Of a stretch of 64,000 bases of DNA, positions 52,841 through 64,000 are shown piece by piece. This stretch comes from Amyelois transitella (taxonomy: Eukaryota > Arthropoda > Insecta > Lepidoptera > Pyralidae). Location: contig NC_083505.1 in NCBI RefSeq assembly GCF_032362555.1, positions 8,547,501-8,611,500 of the forward strand. Direction: 5' to 3'. Numbering within the stretch: position 1 is the stretch's first letter; the number at the start of each line of letters is the position of its first letter. The position numbers were made by a program, and so were the translations under genes. Under the pieces are notes generated by a model. That model was not told where the DNA came from and searched no databases. It saw nothing but the letters and a program-made list of their open reading frames with translations.

Positions 52841-55748
52841 ATGTTTGGAGTATTCGTCCGGTACGCTATTTTATCTTATATTGCAGTAGACAGTAGAAAC
52901 GATGGTCTGACGTCGTTAGGAGATAAACGAATAAGATTAGGTAGATATTCTAGAAATGTGAATTTTCATTAGGTATAGCTTGGGTTAGTGAGGTCGAGTC
53001 CCACGCGAATGCTCCAACAATTTTGGTATTAAAGCCATCTGGCCGTATGAAAAAAAAAGTGTTAGGAATTAAAATCGGTTCGTTAGTGACCGAACAAACA
53101 TTGTTAAGTAATCGAATTGAGAACTACTTTTGAAACAGGAACTATGCATACATAAGTATGCATATACAAATGTACTTATACATACATAAAATCAAGCCTC
53201 TTACCCGGAAGGGTAGGTAGAGTGCATCCTTCCACTTGCCACGATCCCTGCTTACTTCTCTCGCTTCATACACATTCATAACTATGAAACTATGTTTATT
53301 TTGTAACCTTTACAAATAAATTTGACTGGTAGGTAGAGGAGTAAGTGGTACGTTTTTACAGGCATTTGGTTAGATACAGACCAACAAGTGACTTCAGCAC
53401 AAGAAATATTGTTAATTTAGCAGGAGTGAAAAATTTCGTCGATGGATACTGGAAAGCTTTAACAGAAGATTACATATTCATCAAATTACATGGTTGTCGT
53501 GCTGACGAGGTTTGCTTATTATTAATATATGTATTTTATTCGAAACCAGTAGTTTGTGTATAATCATTATCTTTAGGTATTTAAAAATAGAGCAACAAAT
53601 AGTTTCAGATGATCTATAACTATATAACGTGTTTTGAACATTAAAATAAGAGAATATTAGCTTATTGACCAAACGAGGGAAGCAAGTGAGGTCTACCAAC
53701 CAAGTAGGTCAAAAATATTGTGTTCGTATGTATGTAGATATGTATCTATGTATATAGGTACTCATACAAAAATATTTTTGCATATTTTTACATATCTACG
53801 TAGATATGCTTGTAACGCTAGGTACTTATATCTTTCGAAATACTTGATAAAATAATATTGAATGTTACATACTATTAAGTTTTTTTATTAGATTGTAAAA
53901 GATCAAGATTTGACGGGCAAGACATGCTTGATAACGGGTGCCAACAGTGGGATTGGTTTGGAGATGACCAGATGTCTGAGTTCCCGTGGCTGCGAAGTGT
54001 TAATGGCGTGTCGGAATCCTTATGAAGCCACTACAGTCGTCAAAAACGTTTGCTCTGACATAAGTCTTCTCCGGTTTTATGAAACTAATCTTGCAACCCT
54101 CAGGTCTGTGAAAGCGAGCACGGATGAAATTTTAAAAAAGGAAAAGTTAGTGAAATTCGTTTTTGTACTTCAATTATTACCTCTATATAAACAGGTGTTA
54201 ATTTCAAGCAAGTACTAGTAGCGCCCGTTGAAAAAATCCTGTTTACTTTCGTTCTTGTGAGAATTTCGGGAAATCTCTTAGTGCACCCTAGACCACATAA
54301 ACATTCCTTTTAAGTTCCTAAATTCGGTGCTTAGCTGTGCCTTACTAGTCAGGCACTCAGTAATGGAAGTAGAGTATAGATGTACTGCTGAAACATGAAA
54401 AATAAATGAAAAGTTTATATTACGTTAATCTTTCAGCTCAAAGTGCTGTGTTTTATACCTACTGCGTACTTTCATCTGACTGACATTACACAACTTTCCT
54501 TTGTTGATCCACCTAAATTGTGTTTATTTTTATTTAAGGAAAATTGATATTGTGTTACTCAATGCTGCAGTATTCGGCCTGCCGTGGACAGTCACTGAAG
54601 ATGGGTTTGAGACCACATTCCAGGTCAATTATTTAAGCCAATACTATTTGCTCATAAACATTGAAAAAATTCTAGCTCTGGATGCTAGAATCGTATTTGT
54701 TTCGTCAGAATCCCACAGGTAAATATAAGACGGGTTGACACAGGTCGGTCAGTGTAACCTTTCCTAATATAGCTATTTTTTTAAAGCAATTTTCTGTCCC
54801 TAAGTAACTAGGTAGGTTTTATACTGTAAACCTTTAATAGACAGACTTAATAATCCATATCACCTTTACTAAGATAAGTTGTAACGCCACGTGCGGTTCT
54901 TTTTGCCTTAAATCTGGTAAGATCTATATGGTCTTTGTTTTAGGAACATAAATTGGGACTCGCATAAAACTTTGATGCTATCAATTGATCAACTCTCTTT
55001 ACCTAAAGACGAATACACCTCGATCAGAGCGTATAATATTTCAAAGTTATGTGGCCTACTATCCATGCATTACCTGGCTTACCGGTGGCTGCACACACAG
55101 AAGCAGGTGTTCTGTGCCCACCCTGGCTCCTTCGTCAAGACCAGGCTTTGTCGAAATTGGTGGGTGTACGAGGCGCTGTACACTTTTATGAAACCTTTTT
55201 CGAAAACAATTGTGAGTACTTTTTAGGCATAATAAATTTATGACATGAAGTTTCTAAACATTTGGGTAATATCTACTCTGAGTTCTAATTAGGCAAGATG
55301 AAAATAAACGATTCAAATTATTATCTTAGTGTTGACTACGGAATAAAGTATGTAATCGAGCTAATTTAAGTCGTCACAAATAATTATTAGGAAATACGTT
55401 GTTTAATCGACACCAAGTTAATTTAATCATACTTAGGTACATTTAATGAACCAATATTTGTTTTAGTGCCAGGCTGCAAGCACCCCGCTCTATTGTGCCA
55501 TCTCACCAGACCTAAAAGGCGTATCGGGTATTTACTTCAAGGACTGTAAGCGGTGCTCCGAGAGCGACATAGCGAACGACCTTCATTTGTCTTTCAGACT
55601 CAACGACTTGACTAGCGATGTGATCCGCGAACGCGTTGGTAGTTACGATGACGTCATCGACCGAGTCAAACGAGACGAATACGGCAAGCAGCATCACGCC
55701 GAAGATGAAACAGTTATTTCCAATTACTCGGGTACAATCAATTCATAG
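52841..55748 (+). CDS. WWOX-like short-chain dehydrogenase/reductase without WW domains
   Basis: Likely NAD(P)-dependent oxidoreductase of the SDR family. Exons 52841-52860, 53362-53509, 53892-54145, 54539-54718, 54944-55211 and 55467-55748 join in phase to 383 residues. Seen motifs: cofactor loop TGANSGIGLEMTRCLSSRGC, MACRNPYEA, LLNAAVFGLPWTVTEDGFET, TFQVNYLSQYYLL, IVFVSSESHR, active-site YNISKLCGLLSMHYL, CAHPGS, and RNWWVYEALYTFMKPF with CQAASTPLYCAISPDLKGVSG. The block around SESHR, the WWVY segment and the C-terminus match human WWOX best. The first 56 residues (MFGVFVRHLVRYRPTSDFST) have no WW domain, and the usual NAG motif reads NAA. Annotators may equally call it retinol dehydrogenase-like. 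The tiny first exon is inferred from phase only. AATAAA is at 55825. Confidence 0.85.
53205..53285 (-). repeat. RTE/BovB-like LINE 3' fragment in a WWOX-like intron
   Basis: CATCCTTCCACTTGCCACGA, TCCCTGCTTACTTCTC, TCATACACATTCATAAC equals 21625-21680 with few changes (the DRGKWKDVV end of the RT). Confidence 0.7.
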
Positions 55749-57025
55749 ATTTTTCATTACATTATGTATTTATATTTTACTTTCATTAGTATTGTCTTAA
55801 TATTGGCTCTTTCGAAAGTTTGAAAATAAAAGAAATTGTTCATAACATTATTTTATTAATCATAAATACTTTTTTAAGTTAAATACTATTGTATGTGTAA
55901 ATGAATTCCAAATTGATTTACAGAGAATTAACACTGAAGCTAATAAAATAAACAAGGAGATAATAATACTATTATAATGTATATTTAATAGGTACGTTTA
56001 TTTTAAAAATAAACATGTAACGGCTAATCCGTAAAAACTTGATTTTACAATAGTAATATTGTCAAATTTTAATAACTATAAATAGTTGAACATGAACAGT
56101 CCTTATTTCTTAGTAAAATTAACCCCAAAGTAACGATAAAAATGGGGCATCACATCTTATTTTTATAAATAAATGCATCAACAATATGAAGCCATTACCA
56201 TAAAATACTAAATATACAATAAAACACATTTAAACCGATAATATCGATATAGTGATAACTGCATTAAATGTGTATTAACTTTGTCATTTACAAAATGTGA
56301 TGCTATGTGCTAAACCACAGACCATATAACCTTTGCATGGTCTCTGGCTTAAACCCATAACATCCGAAGTTGGGTAAATACATATTTTCAGTTCTAAACA
56401 AGTATTTGAATATAATAAGTATTGAGTGTTAATTCCAAATGGAACTGAAAAGCTTTTATATCACACTAAGCACAATGACATATAAATTTCGTAAAAAATC
56501 ACAATATTTTCTCATATCTCAATTATCTCATACTTAAGACACATCAAAATCCTAAGAAAGATAACATCAGTCGATTTTAAAGAGACTCTTCAATTCAAAC
56601 ATTTCATTTAAGAAATTACCAGCAGCGAATAGTAATTTTCGATCAAGGGAAAAGTTAGAGAAGGGCTACATTAACTGGTTCCGTCTCCTAGTAATAAAAA
56701 AAGTAGAAGAGTAAGAATATTACACTGTACATATTACTGAAAACATTTTACTATTTAATATTTTTGCCGATTTAATTCTTAAATTCGTACAATGACAATC
56801 AACGTTTTCAACCTATCATTAGTCTATTTCTAAATCGCCAGGATATATCAGGCTCCAAATTTCTTTTACAAAAAGCGAAGTAAGCCAACAGGCCAATAAT
56901 AATCTCAGAATTGAGATGCAATATGCAAACGTTATGTTTTCAAAATATGAATTGCCATTCAAAAGAACTAACCATTTCTGTAGTCTTATATTATTACGAA
57001 TTGTATGTTCCTAAACAATAATAGG
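55749..57025. other. Shared 3' region of WWOX-like gene and mib1
   Basis: Convergent 3' UTRs. Plus-strand AATAAA at 55825 serves the WWOX-like gene. The minus-strand signal TTTATT at 55997 could end a ~1 kb mib1 3' UTR. AT-rich, no other feature. Confidence 0.5.
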
Positions 57026-60000
57026 CTAATAGAGTAATATGCGTTTTTCAACTTGCTTGCGGCAGATTGGGCAAACTGTGATTCGGTCTCCACACATTTG
57101 GCACATACCATGTCCACAAAGGAATATCATGTTCTTTAACCGGTCCAAGCATATAGGGCACATCGTCTGAAAGGAAAAAATCGAGGTTTAATTTAGTATT
57201 ACACGAACATAGGTACTACAAAACTTGTTGTTATTCTCCACTGCTATTATTAAAGTTAAAAAGTTAAAAGAGAGGTGATCTGTACCTATACGTTGTTGCG
57301 AAACTATTATTAATATAAGTTTGCAAACTTTGATTAGGCATAATCTCAGCAGGTTTCTCCATCGGAAACGGAAAAACAGAAATTTGGAGAAGAGGGAAGA
57401 TAATACATATGCCTTAGTGATGTTTTATAATCACGACTAACATGTAGCTGTTGTTGTACTGTAACTTACTATCCTTTCAGGTGAACTATTCCTTGATCTA
57501 TTGTAGCAGCTGTAGTTTCTGCACTTCAGCGGGCGGACTGTCACTTGTATTAGATTGGTAACTTGCTAAGTCACACACGCCAGGTTGCTGTTGTTGCTCT
57601 CCTTCTCCATTACTGTTCTATTATAGTTGAGGCATGAAGTATACCTGTTCCTTGATGTCCTGGAGCTGCTGCTGCAGTTTCATGACGTCGGCGGGCGGCG
57701 GCCTGGCGTGCTCGCCGCCATTGTTCATGAGGTGCGGCGCGGGCGCGGGCACCTTGCTCACTGTCACTTGCACCAGGTTGCTGTTGTTACTCTCCTTCTC
57801 CACGGCTGCAATGGTGATGACGTGCCGTTAGTGCATTTTATCCGTAGTAGTTTTATTATTTATAAGCTAATGGCCGATGGCTGTTCAAATGGCAACTCGC
57901 TTCCAGAAACAAGCCACATCTGGGGCACGACCTCTGATGTGTGACAATAGACTTTATCATTTTCGTTTTCATCATCCACTCTTATCTCTTGGATCGTTAA
58001 TCAATGTCAACTTACCGTCAAGTTTATTTTGCACATTGCTAGACCCCGCTGCATTCGAATTGTTTGCGGCCGTCGTCGCTTGTTGTTGCAGTGGCGTGCG
58101 ACACTCCACGCACTTGCGCATGAGCGGCGCGCAGCCGACGCACGCGCACACGTCGCCGCAAGGACGAAAAACAACCGTAGCGGGCGCTTCAGAGCAAACC
58201 ACGCACTCGCGGATGCGTTGCCGGCCAGAAACGCATGCACGGCATATCAGGCATTTTTTCACCTGAAAATTTTGAGTATGATAATCATAATGGTGTTAAT
58301 CACAGTTGCGCTCTCAAATAAAGGACTCATGTCATTAACATGCATGGCCGCGGTTAGTTTTGAATCTGTATACTCGTATCACGCTTTTTTTTTCATTCGG
58401 GCACTTCAACTGTTCGATCTTCGACGCTCTAAGTACACCTGAAAACTGAGAATTGAGTTTTGTCCAAATAAGTTTCAAACCTGACAGTGATACCTAATCT
58501 TGTTTTAAAATTTTTATTACTAATGGTTACATCGCCAAGTTCTACGCAAATCCTGAAATTTGCCTATGTCAGTCGGACCGTGGAAATATTAAAAATTAAT
58601 TTTGATTGAATTGAAATGTCTTGTACGTTTGAAAATATAACATAATTAAGTTGGTAATTGTATTTACCTTTAAGGTAACAATAGCTTATGACATTAACCA
58701 ATTTTGTTTTGTTATTGAAGTATTTTGAGTTTCAATCTTTTTTTAAAGGTTTAATATTTTTTAAAAGCCAACCTAAGCAATGAGTCAACTACCAGTCATA
58801 GATCTAATAATACAAAATCACATATAAGTTCTTCCTTACCCTAGCAGCACAGACACTGCAGCAGCATATGTGACCACATGGTCGGAACAGCGTATCACGT
58901 TTCGCGTCCGAGCAAATAAGGCATTCGTCTGACGTTAGTTCGAATTGGCACTGCGTGGTACTGCCGCCAGCCGTGGAAGGTTCTGGAGCCGCTGATGTAC
59001 CAGCGCTACTACCACAAGCCACGCTCAAGGAACTCTGCTCGTTTTCAGGAGTAACTTTGTCCAGTATACCACCAGTCCCATCTTTACGGCAAGTTGTAAG
59101 CGTCTTACATAGATTTGGATCAGGACACAGGTCCAACGGAGTTTGACCTGAAATCGGGTAAAATAAAACTGTCAATTTAAGGATAACCCTTTCACAAAAA
59201 CCAAGCATCCTACAGTGGCATTTAACGCCCCGAAGCAGCTTGGTTTGTGTGGACCTTCCTGATAACGTACTATCGGTAAAACGTGTAATGTCAAGTAACC
59301 CTTATCATCTCATCGCTACGAGTATTTTTTTGATGGATGCCATGTACAGAAATAAGCATGTCAGCTGTTGTTGCTTTAACGTTTGAAATAAATATTAAAA
59401 AACGCTCATAAAATCCTATACTTGATCAATTTTTAAACACATTGGCGTACCTTTCTTATTCTTAATAGTGAGATCAGCGCCTCGAGCAGCCAAGAAGCAG
59501 GCGATGGACGCGGAGGACTTCTTGTCGTGGGTGTGCGCGAGTCCGGTCAGCAGCGGCGTCCCGCGCGCGTCCTGCAGTTGCCGCAACTGTTGTAACGTGT
59601 GGTGGCGCAGCGCTTCGTGTAGAGGAGTGTCACCGTCCTAGAAAAGAAAATGTTATGCAACACGTTTTTTAAATGAAAGCTGATATTTAGCTATTTACCT
59701 CCCCGCGTAGAAGAAATGTGGAATGTCGTCGTAAGGAATTGTGTCTTGCAAAGTCCATCGATTAACGATCAGAGCTTCTTAGTGATAAAAAAATATCTAT
59801 TTTAAAGATTGCAACACAAAAATTTATCTATTAGACCGAATTTAAAGAAATTTGGCACAGACATAAATAAGACCTTCAGACGAAACATTTGCTACTTTTA
59901 TATTCTTAAATTTATACCTACCTTATCACATATATTGAGGTCAGCCCCATGCGCCACCAACAATCGTACTATCTGCGTATGTTGCCTCTCCACAGCCAAG

Positions 60001-60177
60001 TGTAATGCGGTTTGTAAGTTAGCGTTCTGCAGGTACGGCCGAGCCCCGGCGCAGAGCAGCAACTCGGCGACCTCAGCGTGGTTGTTCAGCGCGGCCAGGT
60101 GTAACGCCGTGTAGCCGTCGTCTTTAGCTTCGTCCACGATCCACGGCCGCGACTTGCCCAGCATTATCTTCATAGCG
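57026..60177 (-). CDS. mib1: E3 ubiquitin ligase mind bomb 1, C-terminal part (5' exons outside window)
   Basis: RING ubiquitin ligase that mono-ubiquitinates Delta/Serrate for endocytosis in the signal-sending cell of the Notch pathway. Exons on the minus strand: 60177-59922, 59637-59451, 59147-58840, 58262-58016, 57805-57645, 57166-57026; 432 residues. Ankyrin repeats: [64 protein letters not shown] 1: [24 protein letters not shown] 2: [24 protein letters not shown] 3: [20 protein letters not shown] and the stop after [11 protein letters not shown], the mib1 C-terminus, with the [11 protein letters not shown] helix before it. RING 2 has Asp where the family's zinc-ligand His sits. Upstream exons (MZM, ZZ, more ankyrins) must lie beyond 64000. 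Confidence 0.95.
57482..57616 (-). pseudogene. Decayed duplicate of mib1's penultimate exon
   Basis: Between the last two mib1 exons lies a diverged copy of exon 57645-57805. Complemented it reads [14 protein letters not shown], stop, later [18 protein letters not shown], stop, IKE, against [16 protein letters not shown] and [18 protein letters not shown] in the live exon. It lacks the glycine/alanine-proline middle and carries stops, so it cannot replace the live exon. It has the EVQKLQ form seen in vertebrate MIB1. Confidence 0.8.
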
Positions 60178-60216
60178 CTGTGGAATAAAAAAATAAATGC
60201 TATAAGAAGTATTCAT

Positions 60217-60425
60217 ACATATAGCCACATCTATATCCCTTGCGGGGTAGACAGAGCCAACAGTATTGAGATTCAAATAATGACAGGTTGCTAGCCCATC
60301 GCCTAAAAGAAGAATCTCAAGATTATTAGCCTATCCCTTAGTCGCCTTTTACGACATCCATGGGGAAGAGAAGGAGTGGTCCTATTATTTTTTATTATTA
60401 GTGGCGGGAACCACACGGCACCAAT
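60217..60425 (-). repeat. GTGCCGTGTGG retroposon, near-full minus copy in mib1 intron
   Basis: CATACATATAGCCACATCTA, TCCCTTGCGGGGTAGACAGA, TGACAGGTTGCTAGCCCATC, CCTTAGTCGCCTTTTACGAC, GGCGGGAACCACACGGCACC. In gene orientation it is sense, 40 bases upstream of an exon acceptor. Confidence 0.8.
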
Positions 60426-60429
60426 TATA

Positions 60430-63400
60430 ATAGAAGTATATATTTACTATTATTAAGATAGCTCGGAGCAACTTTTTCAAGTAAGGTGATGGGCGACAGA
60501 GACCTGATCCTTAAATTCGTATGCGTATAGTGCGATGCTACATTTTCTCAGCTGTTTTGTGCGATGCTTCATTTTCTCAACATGTTCCTCGCCCATTACT
60601 CTCGCCTATAAGTAGAATCCCAAGTTTAAAAACCTTTCGCCTTCACATTCATTGAAAAGTTATGAAAAGGTCCTATTCTAAAGCGCCAGAAACCGCACGG
60701 CATTAGAAGTTTTTTCTTACAGTTAAATTGGCAAAGTGCCTATTATTTCTACGATGATATACCTAATAATCAGCCGATAAAGTACCTATCCAGTGAAATT
60801 TTACAGGTTGGTGAAACTAAAAAATACTGCTACGGGCGACTTACGTTTACGTTATATGTTTATATTTCCATTTCGTTTGAATTCATGACCAGTTTTTTAT
60901 TTATTGTACTTGACGCAGATCTTATGTTAACCAAAACTCGATCGTCGTTCTTCCAGATGAATACATTTATTTTGAATTTAAAATAAAGTATCGTCGTAAC
61001 TGTATGTATAAGAATCAACCATGAATATTTGAAATTGGTACCATTCGTAAGAAGTTAAACTATATAAATCGGTTTTTTGGGTCTTCATGCTGGGGGTAAC
61101 AATCTAATTTTGTCCTTTCTCCATTGTTCTTATAAAAATTGCCCCAGAGGGGGTCCTGTCTCACGTGCAGAGCAAAAACTGCCTCCCATTGAGATGACAG
61201 ACTAGTACGCGACTGCCCCAGGATTTGTATGAATAGAACTACTCGTCTACTGGTCATAAGTTAAATTTTCTTCTATATATATCTATGTAAATACATAGGT
61301 ATGTAACGTGTAATCCTTTCCAGGGTAAACGGCTTATTGTAAGTATATAAGTTATGAATAATAAGGAAATTCTATACTTAAATATTTTAACTATAGGTAG
61401 GTATCTAAATTACGATAAGATCTCGGATGCAGATCAGCGTTTGCATCGAGGTGGATGAACTCGAAACGAAAATAGCTGAACAGATCTCGTTTGCATCACC
61501 TACAAGGATTATATTTCCACAGCATTACAAAATAAAAGTCGCGGCAAGCCGAGAACAAGTCTAGCAGCGCCTCAGATCTTAATGAGCGCAGTTAAAAGGC
61601 ATGGTGAGGAACTATTATAACGTAATCCCCATTTAACGGCATACGTTGTATAAAACAATTGTCGGCTCTTAAAGCGTCAGCAAATTCCGGTCTTTAACGG
61701 GCGTTGTAATGGAGTAGTTGACAACAATAAATTAGACGGCACACATATTAATATGCCGGGTTACGTACGAAGAGTAAAAACGAACGAACTAATTAAATAA
61801 GGTCAAACGTCGGCGTCGTCATCGGGTCGGCGCCGGCGACCTACTACACCAACAGTTGGTTGCGGAGTCGCGCGCCGCGCGTTTCCTCTCCTCGCTACCA
61901 CGCCGCTACAATTGCATACACAAACCACATTTCGTTCTCATTTACTGGATGCAAACTAAGTGTTATATTCATGGAATTTAAAATGTGCTCATGAACCAAA
62001 CATTGGATGCAGCTAGATTTGATTTTGTTCTTATTACCTACTCACGGTGAGTTCAAAGCGTCATTGATTGCCAAACATTACTTACGTTGATTCATATAAA
62101 TATGTGCATTCAATTAAACATTTTTTTTCTAAAAATCAGAATTAATTAAAACATAATTGAAATTATTTACGTCATGGTGGTCATTCGAGGTTTGAAATGA
62201 GTCTAGCATCCTAGGGTATTAAACCCAGTAATGTGCCAGCCGCTAGCCCATAAAAAGAGGAAATTAATTGAAGTTACTACGCCGCGTCACTGAATTACAG
62301 AAGGTTTATAATTAAGTAGAAGGGAAACAAAATAAAATTAAAATAGGACATGAGAATTCGAGTTGAAACAGTTTTCACGAGTCTTGTGAGCTAAGCTCAT
62401 GCAATTGTTTTTGTTTCATGTACCTAATGGTGCAACTGATGCTTACGGTTGAGTCCTTGCATTAAATCGCTATATTTTTTGTTGCTGTCTGAGTCGTGTG
62501 TGATCTCCGATATCGAAATACATACATATAGTCACGTCTATATCCCATGCAGGGTAGACAGAGCCAACAGTCATGAAAAGACTGAAAGGTCACGTTCAGT
62601 TTTTGGCTTGATGATTTCGGAATAAATATAAAAAAATCTTGTGATATCATATCTAATTTTTGGTAATAAATTGTTTTGTAGTGGAGTAGACGTTTGCCTG
62701 ACGATCACAAAATCATTTTTGTTTAAGTACTTCTTTATTATAATGTAATCTGTTCCATATTTATTCATTTCTGTTCGTTTCTACAATATATGCGTTAGAG
62801 TAGAAAAGGACCACAACATATAGGTAGTTCTGGGTATGTTTAGTAGAAAACTATACAAAACTAGTGCATAAGGATTTCCTGTAACGTTTTTGAGTCAGGC
62901 TACAAAGATATTTTTATAGAATTACCACATTCACGAATGAGCATAGTAATAAAATCTAAGAAATTCCAGAGTAGGTATTGTCTATTTGGCTTTATAGTAT
63001 GGTGTCACTGGGTGTCAGTTAAACGATGGATCCTAAAAAAAATATAATTTTTTTAATTAGTGTAACTCTACCAGGTGGCAAAGATTTTATAGGGAGTGCC
63101 ACGCTCAGGGATGGAAGAGGAAAGCCGACCAGCAGCAACCAGTCGACCGCTATCGACTGACTATGCAGCCTATAGCTAATATAGGAATTGAGGAAAACGG
63201 GTATTGCGACGGAGGAACGCGCCTACGTGATGCGACTTTCCTTCTTTCCTTCTTTCTTCTTTTCTTATTATTCTTCTCAAGGTTCTTTATTAGTTTAATA
63301 CATTTCGTAGGAATCTCGTGCTGCTGTGACGAATTTTGTAGCATAGGATTTCATTTGTACAGTCTTATAGACACACACACACAGTAGTTACACACTTTTG

Positions 63401-64000
63401 ACATACATACATTAAAGATATTTAAAAAAAGCTTTGAAAAAGGGCAGTCGTTTCTGGCGTCGACTTGGTCTATGTAGAACCTAGCCATTTTCCTTAAATA
63501 ATTGTATTATTTCCCTTATAATATAATTGTTTAAGTAGTCCACCAATACCTTAAAATCAAATCCTACAGCACAGAGAAGATTGTACAGAAGTTAAATTGT
63601 TGCAATGTCTTGTGAAAATTCTTAACTTACGATAAATGCGTATAACTATATATTCTATAGCACATTTTCACAGTATTTATTCGATAATGCTGATTGCATT
63701 CAGTCTATATTTAGATTTTTATTGAAGTACATATATATAATAAATACCTATATCTTAAAAAACTGTATTCTTTCTAAGATAATTTTACTTTATGATAGTT
63801 TTGTTAAGTAAAAAAGTATATAAGGAAATTATTTGAACTGATTTTCTGAGAAAACTGAATCCATGTAAGTAAATATTAGTTAGGACAATAGTGTAAGAAA
63901 TGAATTTATGTAACATTTTCTGTGTAACGAAATTATAATAAACTATTGCTCTTATATAGAGGGCACACCGATTAGAGAATTGTAAGGTGACGTTAGTAAA
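60430..64000 (-). other. mib1 intron (open at the right edge)
   Basis: No exon of mib1 or another gene is recognisable. It holds a retroposon piece (62523-62610: TAGTCACGTCTATATCCCAT, AGAGCCAACAGTCATG), a GC-rich patch at 61800-61915 and a short CA run at 63371-63382. The rest is AT-rich. Confidence 0.5.
61800..61915. other. GC-rich patch in mib1 intron
   Basis: GTCGGCGTCGTCATCGGGTC, GCGCCGGCGACC, GAGTCGCGCGCCGCGCG: a sharp CpG-rich island in AT-rich intron. No coding match. It could be an internal promoter with 5' UTR for a shorter mib1 transcript, or foreign sequence. Confidence 0.35.

Noticed and set aside
57627-58442. Several plus-strand frames of 100-137 codons
   Set aside because: GC-rich complement of mib1 exons; RING and helix codons on the minus strand explain them.
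1-64000. CRISPR array, toxin-antitoxin or phage-like defence
   Set aside because: No direct repeat/spacer arrays and no bacterial-style gene clusters; the sequence is eukaryotic throughout.

Overview
The window looks like nuclear DNA of a lepidopteran (moth or butterfly). It is AT-rich, the genes are split by short introns with GT/AG borders, the proteins are insect-like, and intergenic DNA and introns are full of repeats I recognise as Lepidoptera-wide: a tRNA-headed SINE, a retroposon beginning GTGCCGTGTGGTTCC, short repeats ending TATAATATTAGTA, LINE 3' ends and Helitrons. The organism call rests on memory of these families, not on a search.

Host genes, left to right: the 3' part of importin subunit beta (+, 320-4134, 5' end outside); adenosylhomocysteinase (+, 8251-13520); mitochondrial ribosomal protein L15 (-, 15447-17999); a decayed THAP gene (+, 18998-19523); V-ATPase subunit d, VhaAC39-1 (+, 33295-35107); tRNA-His guanylyltransferase THG1 (-, 35740-36983); COG6 (-, 42896-44755, one exon); SDH assembly factor 4 (+, 45820-46240); the spliceosomal DEAH helicase DHX16/l(2)37Cb (-, 46329-50006); a WWOX-like short-chain dehydrogenase (+, 52841-55748); and the 3' part of mind bomb 1 (-, 57026-60177, 5' end outside). 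They are unrelated housekeeping and signalling genes with no operon logic. Several pairs are convergent with very little space between them (SDHAF4/DHX16, VhaAC39/THG1, WWOX/mib1).

Two regions, about 18.2-33 kb and 37.4-42.7 kb, are transposon islands with readable insertion histories. (1) A LINE fragment (21540-22186 and 27597-27740) is split by a TA-flanked pogo-like element (22187-27594), which is itself split by a second TA-flanked pogo-like element (23108-27216). The second element carries an almost open transposase with psq and CENP-B-type helices and a DD35D triad. (2) A hAT element (37465-40508) has 15-bp inverted ends, a perfect 8-bp target duplication and an uninterrupted 687-residue BED-finger transposase. 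It sits in another copy of the same LINE and contains a 213-bp MITE. A second copy of the LINE in this window preserves the empty target site. (3) A Jockey/CR1-like LINE 3' end is split by a relic hAT with piece of yet another LINE inside it. There are also a Helitron (28741-30563) holding a perfect 26-bp hairpin and a degenerate GGGAC minisatellite, two inverted copies of an ATCGATT-rich hAT MITE, and a decayed RAG1/Transib-like transposase (31097-32928) that still shows the motifs around all three catalytic acids.

I found no CRISPR array, bacterial system, rRNA or functional tRNA gene. The most noteworthy items are the intact-looking hAT and its nest, the two-level pogo nest with two sets of subterminal motifs, the RAG1-like fossil, a decayed duplicate exon inside mib1, and a sudden GC-rich turn in the last importin-beta exons.
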